Origin: Nocardioidaceae bacterium
Lineage (GTDB): Bacteria; Actinomycetota; Actinomycetes; Propionibacteriales; Nocardioidaceae
NCBI GenBank assembly: GCA_009780515.1
Contig: WQZX01000019.1
Span: 1-44,585 of the forward strand
Reading direction: 5' to 3'
Length of the DNA stretch: 44,585 bases
Shown: piece after piece, positions 7,369 to 16,600 of the stretch
How positions within the stretch are numbered: position 1 is the stretch's first letter
Layout: every line of letters begins with the position of its first letter
Notes under the pieces: generated by a model
What the model saw: the letters and a program-made list of their open reading frames with translations, nothing else
The model's database searches: none
Told to the model about the DNA's origin: nothing
Program-made: the position numbers and the translations under genes

Positions 7369-8853
7369 TCATCCTGCCGTTCGTCGCCCCGCTGCCGCGT
7401 GGCAACCGGCTCTCCGGCCGAAGAACGAGCCCTCGCCGAGCTGGGTGCCGGAGCAGTAGCCGTTGCCGTCCTGGGCGATGTTGGAGGCGCAGGCTCCGGC
7501 GGCGTACAGGCCGGGGATCACCGAGCCGTCGGCCCGCCGGGCCTCGCCGTCCACGCTGACCGAGATGCCGCCGAGGGTGAAGCCGGCGTACAGCGCGACA
7601 CCGAGGGTGAGGTCGAGGACGGCCCACGGGCCCTGCGTCTGCGGGGCGAGCCAGTCGGGGTGCTTGTGGAAGTCCGGGTCCTCGCCGGCGGCCGCGGCGT
7701 CGTTGTAGCGCTCCATGGTCGCGACCAGCGAGCCCGCCGGTAGGCCGAGGCCGGCCTCCATCTCCTCGACCGTCTCGTAGCCGTCCTTGAGCGGAACCAG
7801 CGGCATCTGCGACTCGGCGTAGTGCGCGCTGTCGACGACGAGGTACGCCGCCTGCCCCGCCTGCCTCATCACCCAGTACGACGTCCGCGCGTGGTAGCTG
7901 TCCTCGGCGACGAACCGCTGCCCCGCGGCGTTCACGATCAGGCCCTTCACCAGCGAGGACGGCGGGTAGAACGGCGCGGTGATGAACGGCTCGTCCATGT
8001 TCTCCAGCGCCGCCCCGACCGACTCGCCGAGCCGGATGCCCAGCCCGTCGTCGTAGGTCGAGCCGAGGGTGAACAGCTTGGCGCCGAGCGCGGGGGTGTA
8101 GCGGGCGACCATGTCGGGGTTCATCACGAAGCCGCCGGCCGCGATGACCACCGCTCCGGCGCGCACGAGTCCGGTCCTGTCGAACGACCTCCACCCCAGG
8201 CCCACGACCTCGCCCGAGTCGCCGACCACGAGGTTGGTCGCGCCGGTCTCGTAGCGGACCTCGACGCCGGCCTCCTCGACCCGCTCGCGCAGGAGGTCCA
8301 TGACGACGCGGGTGCCCTCGGTGTCGCCGGGCACCGGCACCTTGTGACCGCGCGGCGCGGGCGCGACCTGGTCGCGGAACGGCCAGACCTTCTCGTTGCC
8401 GGTGAACATCAGGCCCTGCGTGCCGGGCTGGATGACGGCCTTCTCCGGGTAGAAGGAGCGCTCGAACTCGAAGCCGAGCGCCTCAAGCCAGTCGAAGTGC
8501 TCGACGGATCCCTCGCAGTAGGCGCGGATCTTGTCCTTGTCGGGGTCCTTGGTGGAGGCGACGAGGTAGTCGATCATCGCCTCGACCGAGTCGGGGTGGT
8601 CGGTCGCGACCTGCACGGCCGTGCCGCCGCCGAGGTAGAAGTGACCGCCGGACATCGAGGACGTGCCGCCGTGCACCGCGGCCCGCTCGAGCAGCAGCAC
8701 CTTCGCGCCCGCCCGGGCCGCCTCGAGCGCCGCGCAGCCGCCGGCGATCCCGAAGCCCACCACGACGACGTCGTACGACGGCGCGTCGGCGGGCAGCTCG
8801 GTGGAGGGGATGGTCGCGGGCGTGGCCAGCCCGGCCGGCGCGTCGGTGCTCAT
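7369..8853 (-). CDS. FAD-dependent dehydrogenase, ketosteroid dehydrogenase/fumarate reductase-like
   Basis: A 494-residue flavoprotein of the FAD_binding_2 family, which includes 3-ketosteroid delta-1-dehydrogenase and fumarate reductase. The dinucleotide motif GFGIAGG lies near residues 33-39, the ribityl-binding motif GGTSSMSGG near 63, GAVVIAAGGF marks the second FAD region, and GLYAAGACASN the C-terminal FAD site. The start at ATG 8853 has TAGATT 6 nt upstream and no Shine-Dalgarno, so a leaderless mRNA is expected. A near-perfect KstR-type operator lies at 8864-8877, between -10 and -35. This supports a steroid- or sterol-side-chain-related role, although fold alone does not fix the substrate. 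An aminotransferase gene follows in the same operon. Confidence 0.85.
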   Translation of the reverse strand: MSTDAPAGLATPATIPSTELPADAPSYDVVVVGFGIAGGCAALEAARAGAKVLLLERAAVHGGTSSMSGGHFYLGGGTAVQVATDHPDSVEAMIDYLVASTKDPDKDKIRAYCEGSVEHFDWLEALGFEFERSFYPEKAVIQPGTQGLMFTGNEKVWPFRDQVAPAPRGHKVPVPGDTEGTRVVMDLLRERVEEAGVEVRYETGATNLVVGDSGEVVGLGWRSFDRTGLVRAGAVVIAAGGFVMNPDMVARYTPALGAKLFTLGSTYDDGLGIRLGESVGAALENMDEPFITAPFYPPSSLVKGLIVNAAGQRFVAEDSYHARTSYWVMRQAGQAAYLVVDSAHYAESQMPLVPLKDGYETVEEMEAGLGLPAGSLVATMERYNDAAAAGEDPDFHKHPDWLAPQTQGPWAVLDLTLGVALYAGFTLGGISVSVDGEARRADGSVIPGLYAAGACASNIAQDGNGYCSGTQLGEGSFFGRRAGCHAAAGRRTAG

Positions 8854-8859
8854 GCCCCA

Positions 8860-8865
8860 AATCTA
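8860..8865 (-). promoter_or_regulatory. -10 box TAGATT of a leaderless promoter
   Basis: TAGATT on the minus strand ends 6 nt before the ATG at 8853 of the FAD dehydrogenase and overlaps the left end of the KstR-like operator by two bases. Confidence 0.6.
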
Positions 8866-8877
8866 GAACACGTTCTA
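8864..8877. promoter_or_regulatory. KstR-type operator, site 1
   Basis: The sequence TAGAACACGTTCTA fits the KstR consensus TNNAACNNGTTNNA at every fixed position. Its arms AGAAC and GTTCT are perfect inverted repeats. It lies 11 nt upstream of the FAD dehydrogenase start, over the promoter, where a bound TetR-type repressor would block RNA polymerase. It is also 43 nt upstream of the divergent antiporter gene. Confidence 0.75.
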
Positions 8878-8920
8878 TTGGATAGGGTAGGGGCCCGTAC
8901 ACCGACCCGAGCGGGGGCCG

Positions 8921-10414
8921 ATGAGCTTCGACGTCCACCAGCTCGACTCGTTCGTGCTGGTGGGTGCCTCGGTCACACTCCTCGCGGTGCTCGCGGTGCG
9001 CATCTCGAGCCGCGCCGGCCTGCCCAGCCTGCTGCTCTACCTCCTGATGGGCGTCGCGCTCGGCGAGGCCGGGGTCGGCATCCGCTTCAGCGACGCGGAC
9101 CTGGCCCACGCCCTCGGCTTCGCCGCGCTGGCGATCATCCTGGCCGACGGCGGCCTCAGCACCAGCTGGAGCGAGGCGAGGCCGGTCATGCGGATGGGCC
9201 TGTCACTGGCCACCGTCGGGGTCCTCGTCTCGGTCGGCGTGGTCGCGGTCGTCGCCCATGCGCTGCTCGGGCTGTCCTGGGAGATCTCGATCCTCCTCGG
9301 CGCGGTCTGCTCGCCGACCGACGCCGCCGCCGTCTTCTCGGTCCTGCGCGTGGTCCCGCTCCCCAAACGGCTGACCGGCACGCTGGAGGCCGAGTCCGGC
9401 CTGAACGACGCGCCGACCGTCGTGCTGGTGACGCTGGTGTCGACCGGTGCGGTCCACCAGCACGGCATGCCGGCGGTCGTCGGCCTGGTCGTCTTCGAGC
9501 TCGTCGGCGGTGTCGTCACGGGGCTGGTCGTCGGCCTGGCCGGCGCCTGGGTGCTGCGGCGGGTGGCCCTGCCGTCCTCCGGCCTCTACCCGATCGCCGT
9601 CCTCTGCCTGATCCTCATCCCGTACGGCGCTGCCTCGGCCGTCCACGAGAGCGCGTTCGCCGCGGCGTACGTCGCCGCGCTGGTGCTCGGCAACGCCGAG
9701 CTGCCGCACCGCGGGGCGACCCGGTCGTTCGTGGAGGGGCTCGCGTGGATCGCGCAGATCGGGCTGTTCGTGATGCTCGGCCTGCTGCTGTCGCCGGAGC
9801 GGATCGGCTGGGAGACCGTCGGCATGGCGATGGCCGCCGGCGCGATCCTCAGCTTCGTCGCCCGCCCGGTCTCCGTCGCGATCAGCTCGCTGGTGCAGCC
9901 GATGCCGCTCAACGAGCTGGCGTTCTTGTCGTGGGCGGGCCTCCGCGGCGCCGTACCGATCGTGCTGACGACGATCCCGCTGGCGGCGAACGTCGACGGC
10001 GCACCGCGGCTGTTCGACATCGTCTTCGTGATGGTCGTGGTCTTCACGGTGCTGACCGGCCCGACGCTGCCGTTGGTGGCGCGGATCCTCAAGGTCGCCC
10101 GCCGGTCCGAGCCGCGCGGCATCGAGGTCGAGGCCGCGCCGCTGGAGCGGGTCGGCGCCGACCTGCTGATCGTCGCCATCAGTCCCGCGTCCCAGCTGCA
10201 CGGTGTGGAGGTCGGCGAGCTGCGCCTGCCGATCGGTGCGAGCGTGTCGATGGTCGTGCGCGACGGCGAGACGATCGTGCCGGAGCGTCGTACCGTCCTG
10301 CGGCACGGTGACGAGATGATCGTGGTGACGCCGCACCGGCTGCGTGAGGACACCGAGCGCCGCCTGCGCCGGGTGAGCCGGCACGGTCGGCTCGCCCAGT
10401 GGCTGGCCGAGTGA
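8921..10414 (+). CDS. Potassium/proton antiporter of the CPA1 (NhaP2/CvrA) type
   Basis: A 497-residue membrane protein with about 12 hydrophobic segments over residues 1-385, followed by a cytosolic RCK_C (TrkA-C-like) domain at about 400-480 (SPASQLHGVEVGELRLP, then DEMIVVTP). The exchanger core shows the helix pair around GAVCSPTDAAAV and ESGLNDAPTVVL, where the aspartates of CPA1 antiporters lie (SPTDA and LND). The RCK_C tail suggests regulation by ions or nucleotides and favours K+ or mixed cation/H+ exchange. The gene is divergent from the FAD dehydrogenase and shares the intergenic KstR-like site, though it need not be controlled by it. Confidence 0.87.
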   Translation: MSFDVHQLDSFVLVGASVTLLAVLAVRISSRAGLPSLLLYLLMGVALGEAGVGIRFSDADLAHALGFAALAIILADGGLSTSWSEARPVMRMGLSLATVGVLVSVGVVAVVAHALLGLSWEISILLGAVCSPTDAAAVFSVLRVVPLPKRLTGTLEAESGLNDAPTVVLVTLVSTGAVHQHGMPAVVGLVVFELVGGVVTGLVVGLAGAWVLRRVALPSSGLYPIAVLCLILIPYGAASAVHESAFAAAYVAALVLGNAELPHRGATRSFVEGLAWIAQIGLFVMLGLLLSPERIGWETVGMAMAAGAILSFVARPVSVAISSLVQPMPLNELAFLSWAGLRGAVPIVLTTIPLAANVDGAPRLFDIVFVMVVVFTVLTGPTLPLVARILKVARRSEPRGIEVEAAPLERVGADLLIVAISPASQLHGVEVGELRLPIGASVSMVVRDGETIVPERRTVLRHGDEMIVVTPHRLREDTERRLRRVSRHGRLAQWLAE

Positions 10415-10417
10415 GGG

Positions 10418-10969
10418 TCAGCCGGCGCTCGCGTTGGCGCCGTTGGGCGTCGCGGTCGGCTCGCACACGGTCGTGGCGGCGTGTGCCTTGATCGACTCGA
10501 GGCCGCGGTGCACGCGGTGGAAGCCGTCGCCGACGACCACGGTGATGCCTCCGTTGGCGACCGCGTGCCGCTTGATCGTGACGTGCTTGCCGAGGTAGCT
10601 CGCGACCAGCTTGGCTGCCGGCGACCTCGGGTCGGCGGCCCAGACCTGGGCGGTCATGTGGCGCTTGAGGTGCTTGGACGAGGGTGCGTTGCCGAGGTCG
10701 CCCTCACCGAAGCCGAAGTGGGTCAGCCGCGACCGGGTCTCGTCGGCGAGCCCGGACCGGTTGCCGGCGTTCAGCACGTTGACCAGGACCTCCCCGGTCT
10801 GGACGGTGTCGCCCGCCGACACCGAGGTGTCCTCGCAGATCGGCGGCGCCGCCGCCCTGCCGGGAAATGGTGCGCTGACCGAGTGCAGCGCCCAGAAGAC
10901 GCCGATGACGAGGATCAGCGCGAGCACCCCGAGTGTCGCAGTCGTTCGACTGCTGGCCTGCAGGTCCAT
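10418..10969 (-). CDS. LytR_C domain membrane protein
   Basis: A 183-residue protein with one N-terminal membrane segment (TLGVLALILVIGVFWAL, about 13-29) and an extracytoplasmic LytR C-terminal domain (PF13399). The domain hallmark is EVLVNVLNAGNRSGLADE, a strand-loop-helix near 64-81, ending with the strand GGITVVVGDGF. LytR_C domains are found on LytR-CpsA-Psr phosphotransferases and alone, with an unclear role in the cell envelope. The catalytic LCP domain is absent here. It starts 9 nt after the stop of the small VapB-like gene. This neighbour pair recurs, in my recollection, in many actinobacteria, which suggests a linked function. Confidence 0.8.
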   Translation of the reverse strand: MDLQASSRTTATLGVLALILVIGVFWALHSVSAPFPGRAAAPPICEDTSVSAGDTVQTGEVLVNVLNAGNRSGLADETRSRLTHFGFGEGDLGNAPSSKHLKRHMTAQVWAADPRSPAAKLVASYLGKHVTIKRHAVANGGITVVVGDGFHRVHRGLESIKAHAATTVCEPTATPNGANASAG

Positions 10970-10978
10970 CCGGGTCTG

Positions 10979-11275
10979 TTATCCCTCCATCCGCACGACT
11001 CGCGCATGCAGCACGTTGCGCTGTTGCAGTGCCGCGCGCAGCGCGCGGTGCAGGCCGTCCTCGAGGTAGTACTCCCCGCGCCAGAGCACGACGTGGGCGA
11101 AGAGATCGCCGAAGTACGTCGAGTCCTCGTCGAGCAGCGAGGTGAGCTGGAGCGTGTCCTTGGTGGTCACCAGGTCGTCGAGGCGGACCTGCCGCGGGGG
11201 CACCTGGGCCCAGGCCTTGGCCGTCAGCCCGTGCTCGGGATACGGACGCCCGTCTCCCACCCGCTTGAAGATCAC
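10979..11275 (-). CDS. Small conserved actinobacterial protein (annotated elsewhere as VapB-type antitoxin)
   Basis: A 98-residue protein, GTG start at 11275, with TAGACT 8 nt upstream. Relatives in Streptomyces and Nocardioides are usually labelled VapB-family antitoxin, but I see no VapC beside it. Its sequence is not that of a ribbon-helix-helix antitoxin. The second half (YYLEDGLHRALRAALQQ, then VLHARVV) looks like the core of the ParB/sulfiredoxin fold, where a D-G-x-H-R motif follows a strand. It precedes a LytR_C gene in the same direction with 9 nt between them. The antitoxin label is doubtful; the true role is unknown. Confidence 0.7.
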   Translation of the reverse strand: MIFKRVGDGRPYPEHGLTAKAWAQVPPRQVRLDDLVTTKDTLQLTSLLDEDSTYFGDLFAHVVLWRGEYYLEDGLHRALRAALQQRNVLHARVVRMEG

Positions 11276-11360
11276 GGAGCCGAAGTCTACGTGTGGCCCC
11301 CTCCATCGGCCCCTTCGGCGGTCTCACGGCGGCGCCGTGCGGCGTCGACGTCGTGCCTGC

Positions 11361-11576
11361 TCAGGCGGTCCAGCGCACCGAGTCGTCCACGAAGTCGGCG
11401 AGGGCGTGGACGCCGCGGAGGTCGGCGCGCTCGTCCATCAGGCGGACCAGTCCCTGGGCGTGTCGGTGGCGCAGAGCGACGCGGCGGAGGGTGGCCGGGT
11501 CGTGCTCGCCGGAGGCGGTCGGGACGCTGCCGAGGTGACGGCTGCCGTCGGGTGAAGTCGAGGTCGTCTGCTTCAT
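11361..11576 (-). CDS. Hypothetical 71-residue protein
   Basis: A small protein with no family I recognise. It is basic and His/Arg-rich in the middle (RRVALRHRHAQ), predicted helical, with no membrane segment. Support is statistical: nearly every codon ends in G or C, matching the neighbours, and the ATG at 11576 follows a G-rich stretch (GGGGGC) that could serve as a weak ribosome site. The frame lies alone between the amine oxidase and the VapB-like gene on the same strand. Confidence 0.5.
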   Translation of the reverse strand: MKQTTSTSPDGSRHLGSVPTASGEHDPATLRRVALRHRHAQGLVRLMDERADLRGVHALADFVDDSVRWTA

Positions 11577-11671
11577 GCCCCCAGCGTGCGGCGGGGATGG
11601 TTCGCCCAGGTTGAGCGCCGGTTACGAGACGGTGACGAGCAACGGTGATGTCGCCCACGTGCTCGCCCAGG

Positions 11672-12868
11672 TCAGCCCGCCGCTGCCGCCGCTGCCCGTA
11701 CGCCGCTCGCGAGCGCGCCGTTCATCGTGCCCGAGTCCTCGGGGTCGGTGAACTCGCCGGCCAGCACCAGCGGGCCCACCCGGCCGCCGAGCAGGTGGGC
11801 GGCCTCCGGGGCGCGGCCGGAGAGGACGTAGGAGTAGCCGCCGGCGGTCCAGGGATCGGCGGCCCAGTCGGTGAGGAGTGCGGCGGCCGGATCGAGCACC
11901 AGGTCGGTGCGGAGGGCGGCGACCGCGCGCGCCCACTGCTCGGGCCCCTCTGCGATGCCGAGCGAGATCGTGGCCCGGGCGCCGCCGGCGAAGGCCGACA
12001 CCGCCGCGTGCCCGGAGCGGCCGGCGTAGTCGAGCGAGTTCCACGCCCACCACGTCAGGCGCGGGTGCTGCACGCCGCGCGGGCGGTCTCGGTCGGCGCC
12101 GACCGAGAGCTTGGCGGCGGTGCCGGTCGTGACACCGGTCAGGCCCTCGCTCCACTCGCGGGGGAAGCCCGGTCGCCAGTCGATGCGGTCGAGCAGGGCC
12201 AGCGGCAGAGCGATGACGACGCGGTCGGCCGGCAGCGTGGATCCGTCCGCGAGGCCGACCTCGGCGGCGTCGCCGCGCACCTCGATCCCCGTGACGGCCG
12301 TGCCGAGCCGCACCGCCGGGCCGAGCTCGTCGGCCATCGCCTGGCTGATCCGCTGGTTGCCGCCGACCACGCGGCCGGCCCCGTCGATCCTGGCCGCCTC
12401 GGCGCGGGTGAGGTTGAAGCGCGCGCTGCCCAGGGTGGGGTCGCCCGCCATCGACGTCGTGATCCGCAGGTACGCCGGGTCCTCGGCGTACGCCGGTCCG
12501 AGCGCGGACTCGAAGGCCTCGGCGATCGAGCAGTCCTCGGGCGGGACCGCCTTGGCAACCTGGCCGAGCGTCGTCTCGACCTCGTCGATGCCGGGCAGGC
12601 GGCCGCCGACCATGCGCCGGTGGAAGCTGACGCCGTGCGGCGCGATCGGCAGGCCGAGCTCGGCGCAGAGCCGGCGGATCGTGTGCTGGTCGGCGTCGAT
12701 CCACTCGCCGCCACGTTCGACGACGACGCCGGGCGAGATCTCCTGCGACCAGGTGCGACCGCCGACGCGGTCACGCGCCTCGAGCACCGTGACCTCGTGG
12801 CCGGCGCGCCGGAGGAGCCGTGCTGCCCCCAGACCAGCAAGGCCTGCGCCGACGACCAGGACCCGCAT
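11672..12868 (-). CDS. FAD-dependent amine oxidase (flavin monoamine oxidase family)
   Basis: A 398-residue flavoprotein of the monoamine oxidase/phytoene desaturase class. The N-terminal Rossmann motif GAGLAGLGAARLLRRAG starts at residue 7 and is followed by the family RVGGRTWS. GGEWID and the C-terminal FAD motif LAGEFTDPEDSGTMNGAL near 365-382 complete the signature. It is shorter than typical monoamine oxidases (about 450), mainly in the substrate domain. No signal peptide is present. It lies 41 nt downstream of the BtuF-like gene in the direction of transcription, so it may belong to the mutase operon; a TGGGAT 6 nt before the ATG could be a weak promoter of its own. The amine substrate is unknown. 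Confidence 0.85.
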   Translation of the reverse strand: MRVLVVGAGLAGLGAARLLRRAGHEVTVLEARDRVGGRTWSQEISPGVVVERGGEWIDADQHTIRRLCAELGLPIAPHGVSFHRRMVGGRLPGIDEVETTLGQVAKAVPPEDCSIAEAFESALGPAYAEDPAYLRITTSMAGDPTLGSARFNLTRAEAARIDGAGRVVGGNQRISQAMADELGPAVRLGTAVTGIEVRGDAAEVGLADGSTLPADRVVIALPLALLDRIDWRPGFPREWSEGLTGVTTGTAAKLSVGADRDRPRGVQHPRLTWWAWNSLDYAGRSGHAAVSAFAGGARATISLGIAEGPEQWARAVAALRTDLVLDPAAALLTDWAADPWTAGGYSYVLSGRAPEAAHLLGGRVGPLVLAGEFTDPEDSGTMNGALASGVRAAAAAAG

Positions 12869-12909
12869 CCGGCCATCCCACCACTCCGCGGACGGTGGCG
12901 GAAGACCCC

Positions 12910-13647
12910 TCAGCGCGCGATCAGCTCCGACGCCTCCACCAGGCTCGGGCCGTACCAGGTGATCAGCCGGCCGCTGACCAGCTCGGTCGGTGTCCGGGCG
13001 AAGGCCTCGGGGCCGTCGTGGGCGGTGAACTCGTAGGGCTCGTCGGGCAGCAGCACGACGTCCGCGCCGGCGCGGTCGATGCGGTCGAGATCGAGGTGCG
13101 GATAGCGCTCGTCGTGGTCCGCGAAGACGTTCTCCCAGCCGAGCCGGCGCAGCAGGTCGCCGGCGAAGGTGCGCGCCCCGACGACCATCCACGGGTCGCG
13201 CCAGATGGCGACGGCGACCCGGCGGCCGACCTCGGGGAGCGGCCCGCACCAGCGCTCGCGCGCCGTCGCGAGCCAGGCCGGGCGGTCCCAGCCGAGGCCG
13301 TCGAGCAGCCGCTCCATCGAGCCGACCGCGCCGGGCACGGTCTCGATGTCGGTGACCCAGACCGCGACGCCGGAGTCGCGCAGCCGCCGTACGTCGAGCT
13401 CGCGGTTCTCCTCCTTGTTCGCGACCACCACGTCGGGCTCGAGGTCGCGGATCGCGGCCAGGTCGGGGTTCTTGGTGCCGCGCACCCGTGCGACCGCCAG
13501 GTCGGCCGGGTGCGTGCACCAGTCCGTCGCGCCGACCAGCCGGTCGGGCGCGACCGTGGCGAGCGCCTCGGTCAGCGACGGCACCAGCGAGACGACCCGC
13601 CGGGCCGGCCGCGTTCCGTCGTACGGCGTGCCGAGGTCGTCGATCAC
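12910..13647 (-). CDS. Cytosolic BtuF-like helical-backbone metal receptor (cobalamin-binding type)
   Basis: A 245-residue protein of the class III periplasmic-binding fold used by vitamin B12 and siderophore receptors. The start of the first lobe is RRVVSLVPSLTEALATV near residue 15, followed by LVGATDWCTHP. PDLAAIRDLEPDVVVANKEEN marks the strand before the linker helix. Unlike BtuF it has no signal peptide or lipobox, so it should stay in the cytosol. Its GTG start overlaps the stop of the B12-dependent mutase gene (GTGA, 4 nt), so it is translationally coupled to a cobalamin enzyme. This suggests, by inference, cytosolic cobalamin handling or delivery for the mutase. Binding itself is not proven. 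Confidence 0.75.
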   Translation of the reverse strand: MIDDLGTPYDGTRPARRVVSLVPSLTEALATVAPDRLVGATDWCTHPADLAVARVRGTKNPDLAAIRDLEPDVVVANKEENRELDVRRLRDSGVAVWVTDIETVPGAVGSMERLLDGLGWDRPAWLATARERWCGPLPEVGRRVAVAIWRDPWMVVGARTFAGDLLRRLGWENVFADHDERYPHLDLDRIDRAGADVVLLPDEPYEFTAHDGPEAFARTPTELVSGRLITWYGPSLVEASELIAR

Positions 13648-16600
13648 AGGTTCCGTCGGTACTGGCCGCCGACCTCGAAGAACGCATCGGTGACCTGGCC
13701 GAGGGAGCAGACCCGGGCCGCGTCCATGAGCGCGCCGAAGATGTTCTCGTCGGTCATGGCGACGTCCTTGAGCCGCTGCAGGGCGGCGGTGGACTCGGAG
13801 GCGTGGCGGTCCTGGAAGTCGCGGAGACGGTCGAGCTGCGACCTCTTCTCGGCCTCGCTGGCGCGCATCAGCTCGACCTCCGGAGGCGGCTCGCCCTCCG
13901 GCGCGCGGAAGGTGTTGACGCCGATGATCGGCAGCGTGCCGTCGTGCTTGCGGTGCTCGTAGAGCATCGACTCGTCCTGGATGCGGCCGCGCTGGTAGCC
14001 GGTCTCCATCGCGCCGAGCACGCCGCCGCGCTCGGAGATCCGGTCGAACTCCTTCAGGACGGCCTCCTCGACGAGGTCGGTGAGCTCGTCGACGACGTAG
14101 GAGCCCTGGAGGGGGTTCTCGTTCATGGCCAGGCCCCACTCGCGGTTGATGATCAGCTGGATCGCGAGGGCACGCCTGACCGACTCGGCGGACGGGGTGG
14201 TGACCGCCTCGTCGTAGGCGTTGGTGTGCAGACTGTTGGCGTTGTCGTACGTCGCGCACAGGGCCTGCAGTGTGGTGCGGATGTCGTTGAAGCTCATCTC
14301 CTGGGCGTGCAGGGACCGGCCGGAGGTCTGCACGTGGTACTTCAGCTTCTGGCTGCGCTCGTTGGCGCCGTACCTCTCCTTCATCGCGACCGCCCAGATG
14401 CGGCGGGCGACACGGCCCATGACGGTGTACTCGGGGTCCATGCCGTTGCTGAAGAAGAAGGACAGGTTCGGCGCGAAGTCGTCGATGTCCATGCCGCGGG
14501 CGAGGTAGGACTCGACGTAGGTGAGGCCGTTGGCGAGGGTGAACGCGAGCTGGCTGATGGGGTTCGCCCCGGCCTCGGCGATGTGGTAGCCGGAGATCGA
14601 GACGGAGTAGAAGTTGCGGACCTGGTTCTCGATGAACCACTGCTGGATGTCGGCCATGCAGCGCAGCGAGAACTCCGTGGAGAACAGGCAGGTGTTCTGG
14701 CCCTGGTCCTCCTTGAGGATGTCGGCCTGGACCGTGCCGCGCACGGTGCGCAGCGCCTCGGCGGGGTCGATGCCGCGTTCCTTCGCCTGGTCGATCACGG
14801 TGTTGAGGAAGAACGCGAGCACCGTCGGCGCGGGTCCGTTGATCGTCATCGACACCGAGGTGGTCGGCGCGAGGAGGTCGATGCCGTCGAAGAGCGTCTC
14901 CATGTCGTCGACGGTCGCGACCGAGACGCCGGAGGTGCCGACCTTGCCGTAGATGTCGGGCCGCTCGTCAGGGTCGCGGCCGTAGAGCGTGACCGAGTCG
15001 AACGCGGTCGAGAGCCGCGCGGCCGGCTGGCCCTCGACGAGCAGCTTGAAGCGCTTGTTGGTGCGGGAGGGGTCGCCCTCCCCGGCGAACATCCGGGCCG
15101 GGTCCTCGCCCTTGCGGCGGAACGGGAACACCCCGGCGGTGTAGGGGAAGCGCCCCGGGAGGTTCTCGCGGCGCAGGAAGCGGGTGAGCTCGCCGTGGTC
15201 GCCGTGACGGGGTACGGCGACCCGGGGGACGCGGTTGCCCGAGAGCGACTCGCGTCCGTTCTCGGCCGTGTCCGCGGCGTACGACGCGACGGTGGCGGGC
15301 CACCCCTCCAGCTGCTCGCGCAGCGCCTCCGGGACGTCGCGCCACGCCTGCTGCGCGAGCCCCTCCAGGGTGGTCGAGCCTGTCGAGACCTCGCCGAGCT
15401 CGGCGGCGACGGTCGCGAAGGCCTGGGCCCGGCGCGTCTTCTCGACCAGGGTCTCGGTCTCGGCGTGGTAGTCGCGGACGGTGCCCGCGATCTCGGCGAG
15501 GTAGCGCGCCCGCGTCGGCGGCAGGACCTGCTGGATGCGGGTCGAGGAGCGCACCGTGACCGCGGGCAGCCGGCCCTCGGCGACGGCCAGCCCGCGCCCG
15601 GCCAGCTCGCCGCGCAGGAGCTGGTAGAGGGCGGTCACGCCGTCGTCGTCGAACGTCGCGGCCGAGGTGCCGAACACCGGCATGTCGTCGGGCGTCGACC
15701 CGAACGCCTCGCGGTTGCGGACCATCTGGCGCGCGACGTCGCGCATGGCGTCCGCCGCGCCGCGCCGCTCGAACTTGTTGATGGCGACGGCGTCGGCGAA
15801 GTCGAGCATGTCGATCTTCTCCAGCTGCGAGGCCGCGCCGAACTCGGGCGTCATGACGTAGAGCGAGGTGTCGACGAACGGCACGATCGCGGCGTCGCCC
15901 TGGCCGATGCCGGGCGTCTCGACGATGACCAGGTCGAAGCCGGCGGCCTTGACCACGTCGATGACGTCGCCGAGGTGCTCGGGCAGCTCGTGGGCGCCGC
16001 GGGTCGCCAGGCTGCGGAAGAACACCCGGTCGCGGTCCAGGCCCGGCCCGGCCAGGTCCAGGCTGTTCATCCGGATCCGGTCGCCCAGGAGCGCGCCGCC
16101 TCCCTTGCGGCGGGTCGGGTCCACGGCCAGCACCGCGATGCGGACCTTGTCCTCCTGGTCGACGCGCAGGCGTCGTACGAGCTCGTCGGTGAGGCTGGAC
16201 TTGCCGGACCCGCCGGTGCCGGTGATGCCGAGGACGGGCACCTCGCGCCGGCCGGCGGCCGCGCGGACGGTGGCCATGAAGCCGTCGTCGAGCGCGCCCG
16301 CCTCGGCGCCGGTGATCGCGCGCGCCAGGGCGGTACGACGCCCGCCGAGCAGCTGCTCCGCGGACACCTGCTCGCGCTCCCAGAGGTCGGTGTCGCAGTC
16401 GGCCACCACGGTGTTGACCATCCCGGGCAGCCCGAGTCGCTGACCGTCCTCGGGGGAGAAGATCCGGACGCCCGACCTCGCCAGCCGCTCGATCTCCTCC
16501 TCGACGATCACGCCGCCGCCCCCGCCGACGATCCGGATGTGGGCGGCTCCGCGCTCGCGCAGGGTCTCGGCGAGGTACTCGAAGTACTCGACGTGCCCGC

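Noticed and set aside
4521..7559. 1012-residue open frame on the plus strand
   Set aside because: It is antisense to the ESX-like trio and the aminotransferase, is rich in Arg/Ala/Gly/Pro, and arises from GC-rich codon bias.
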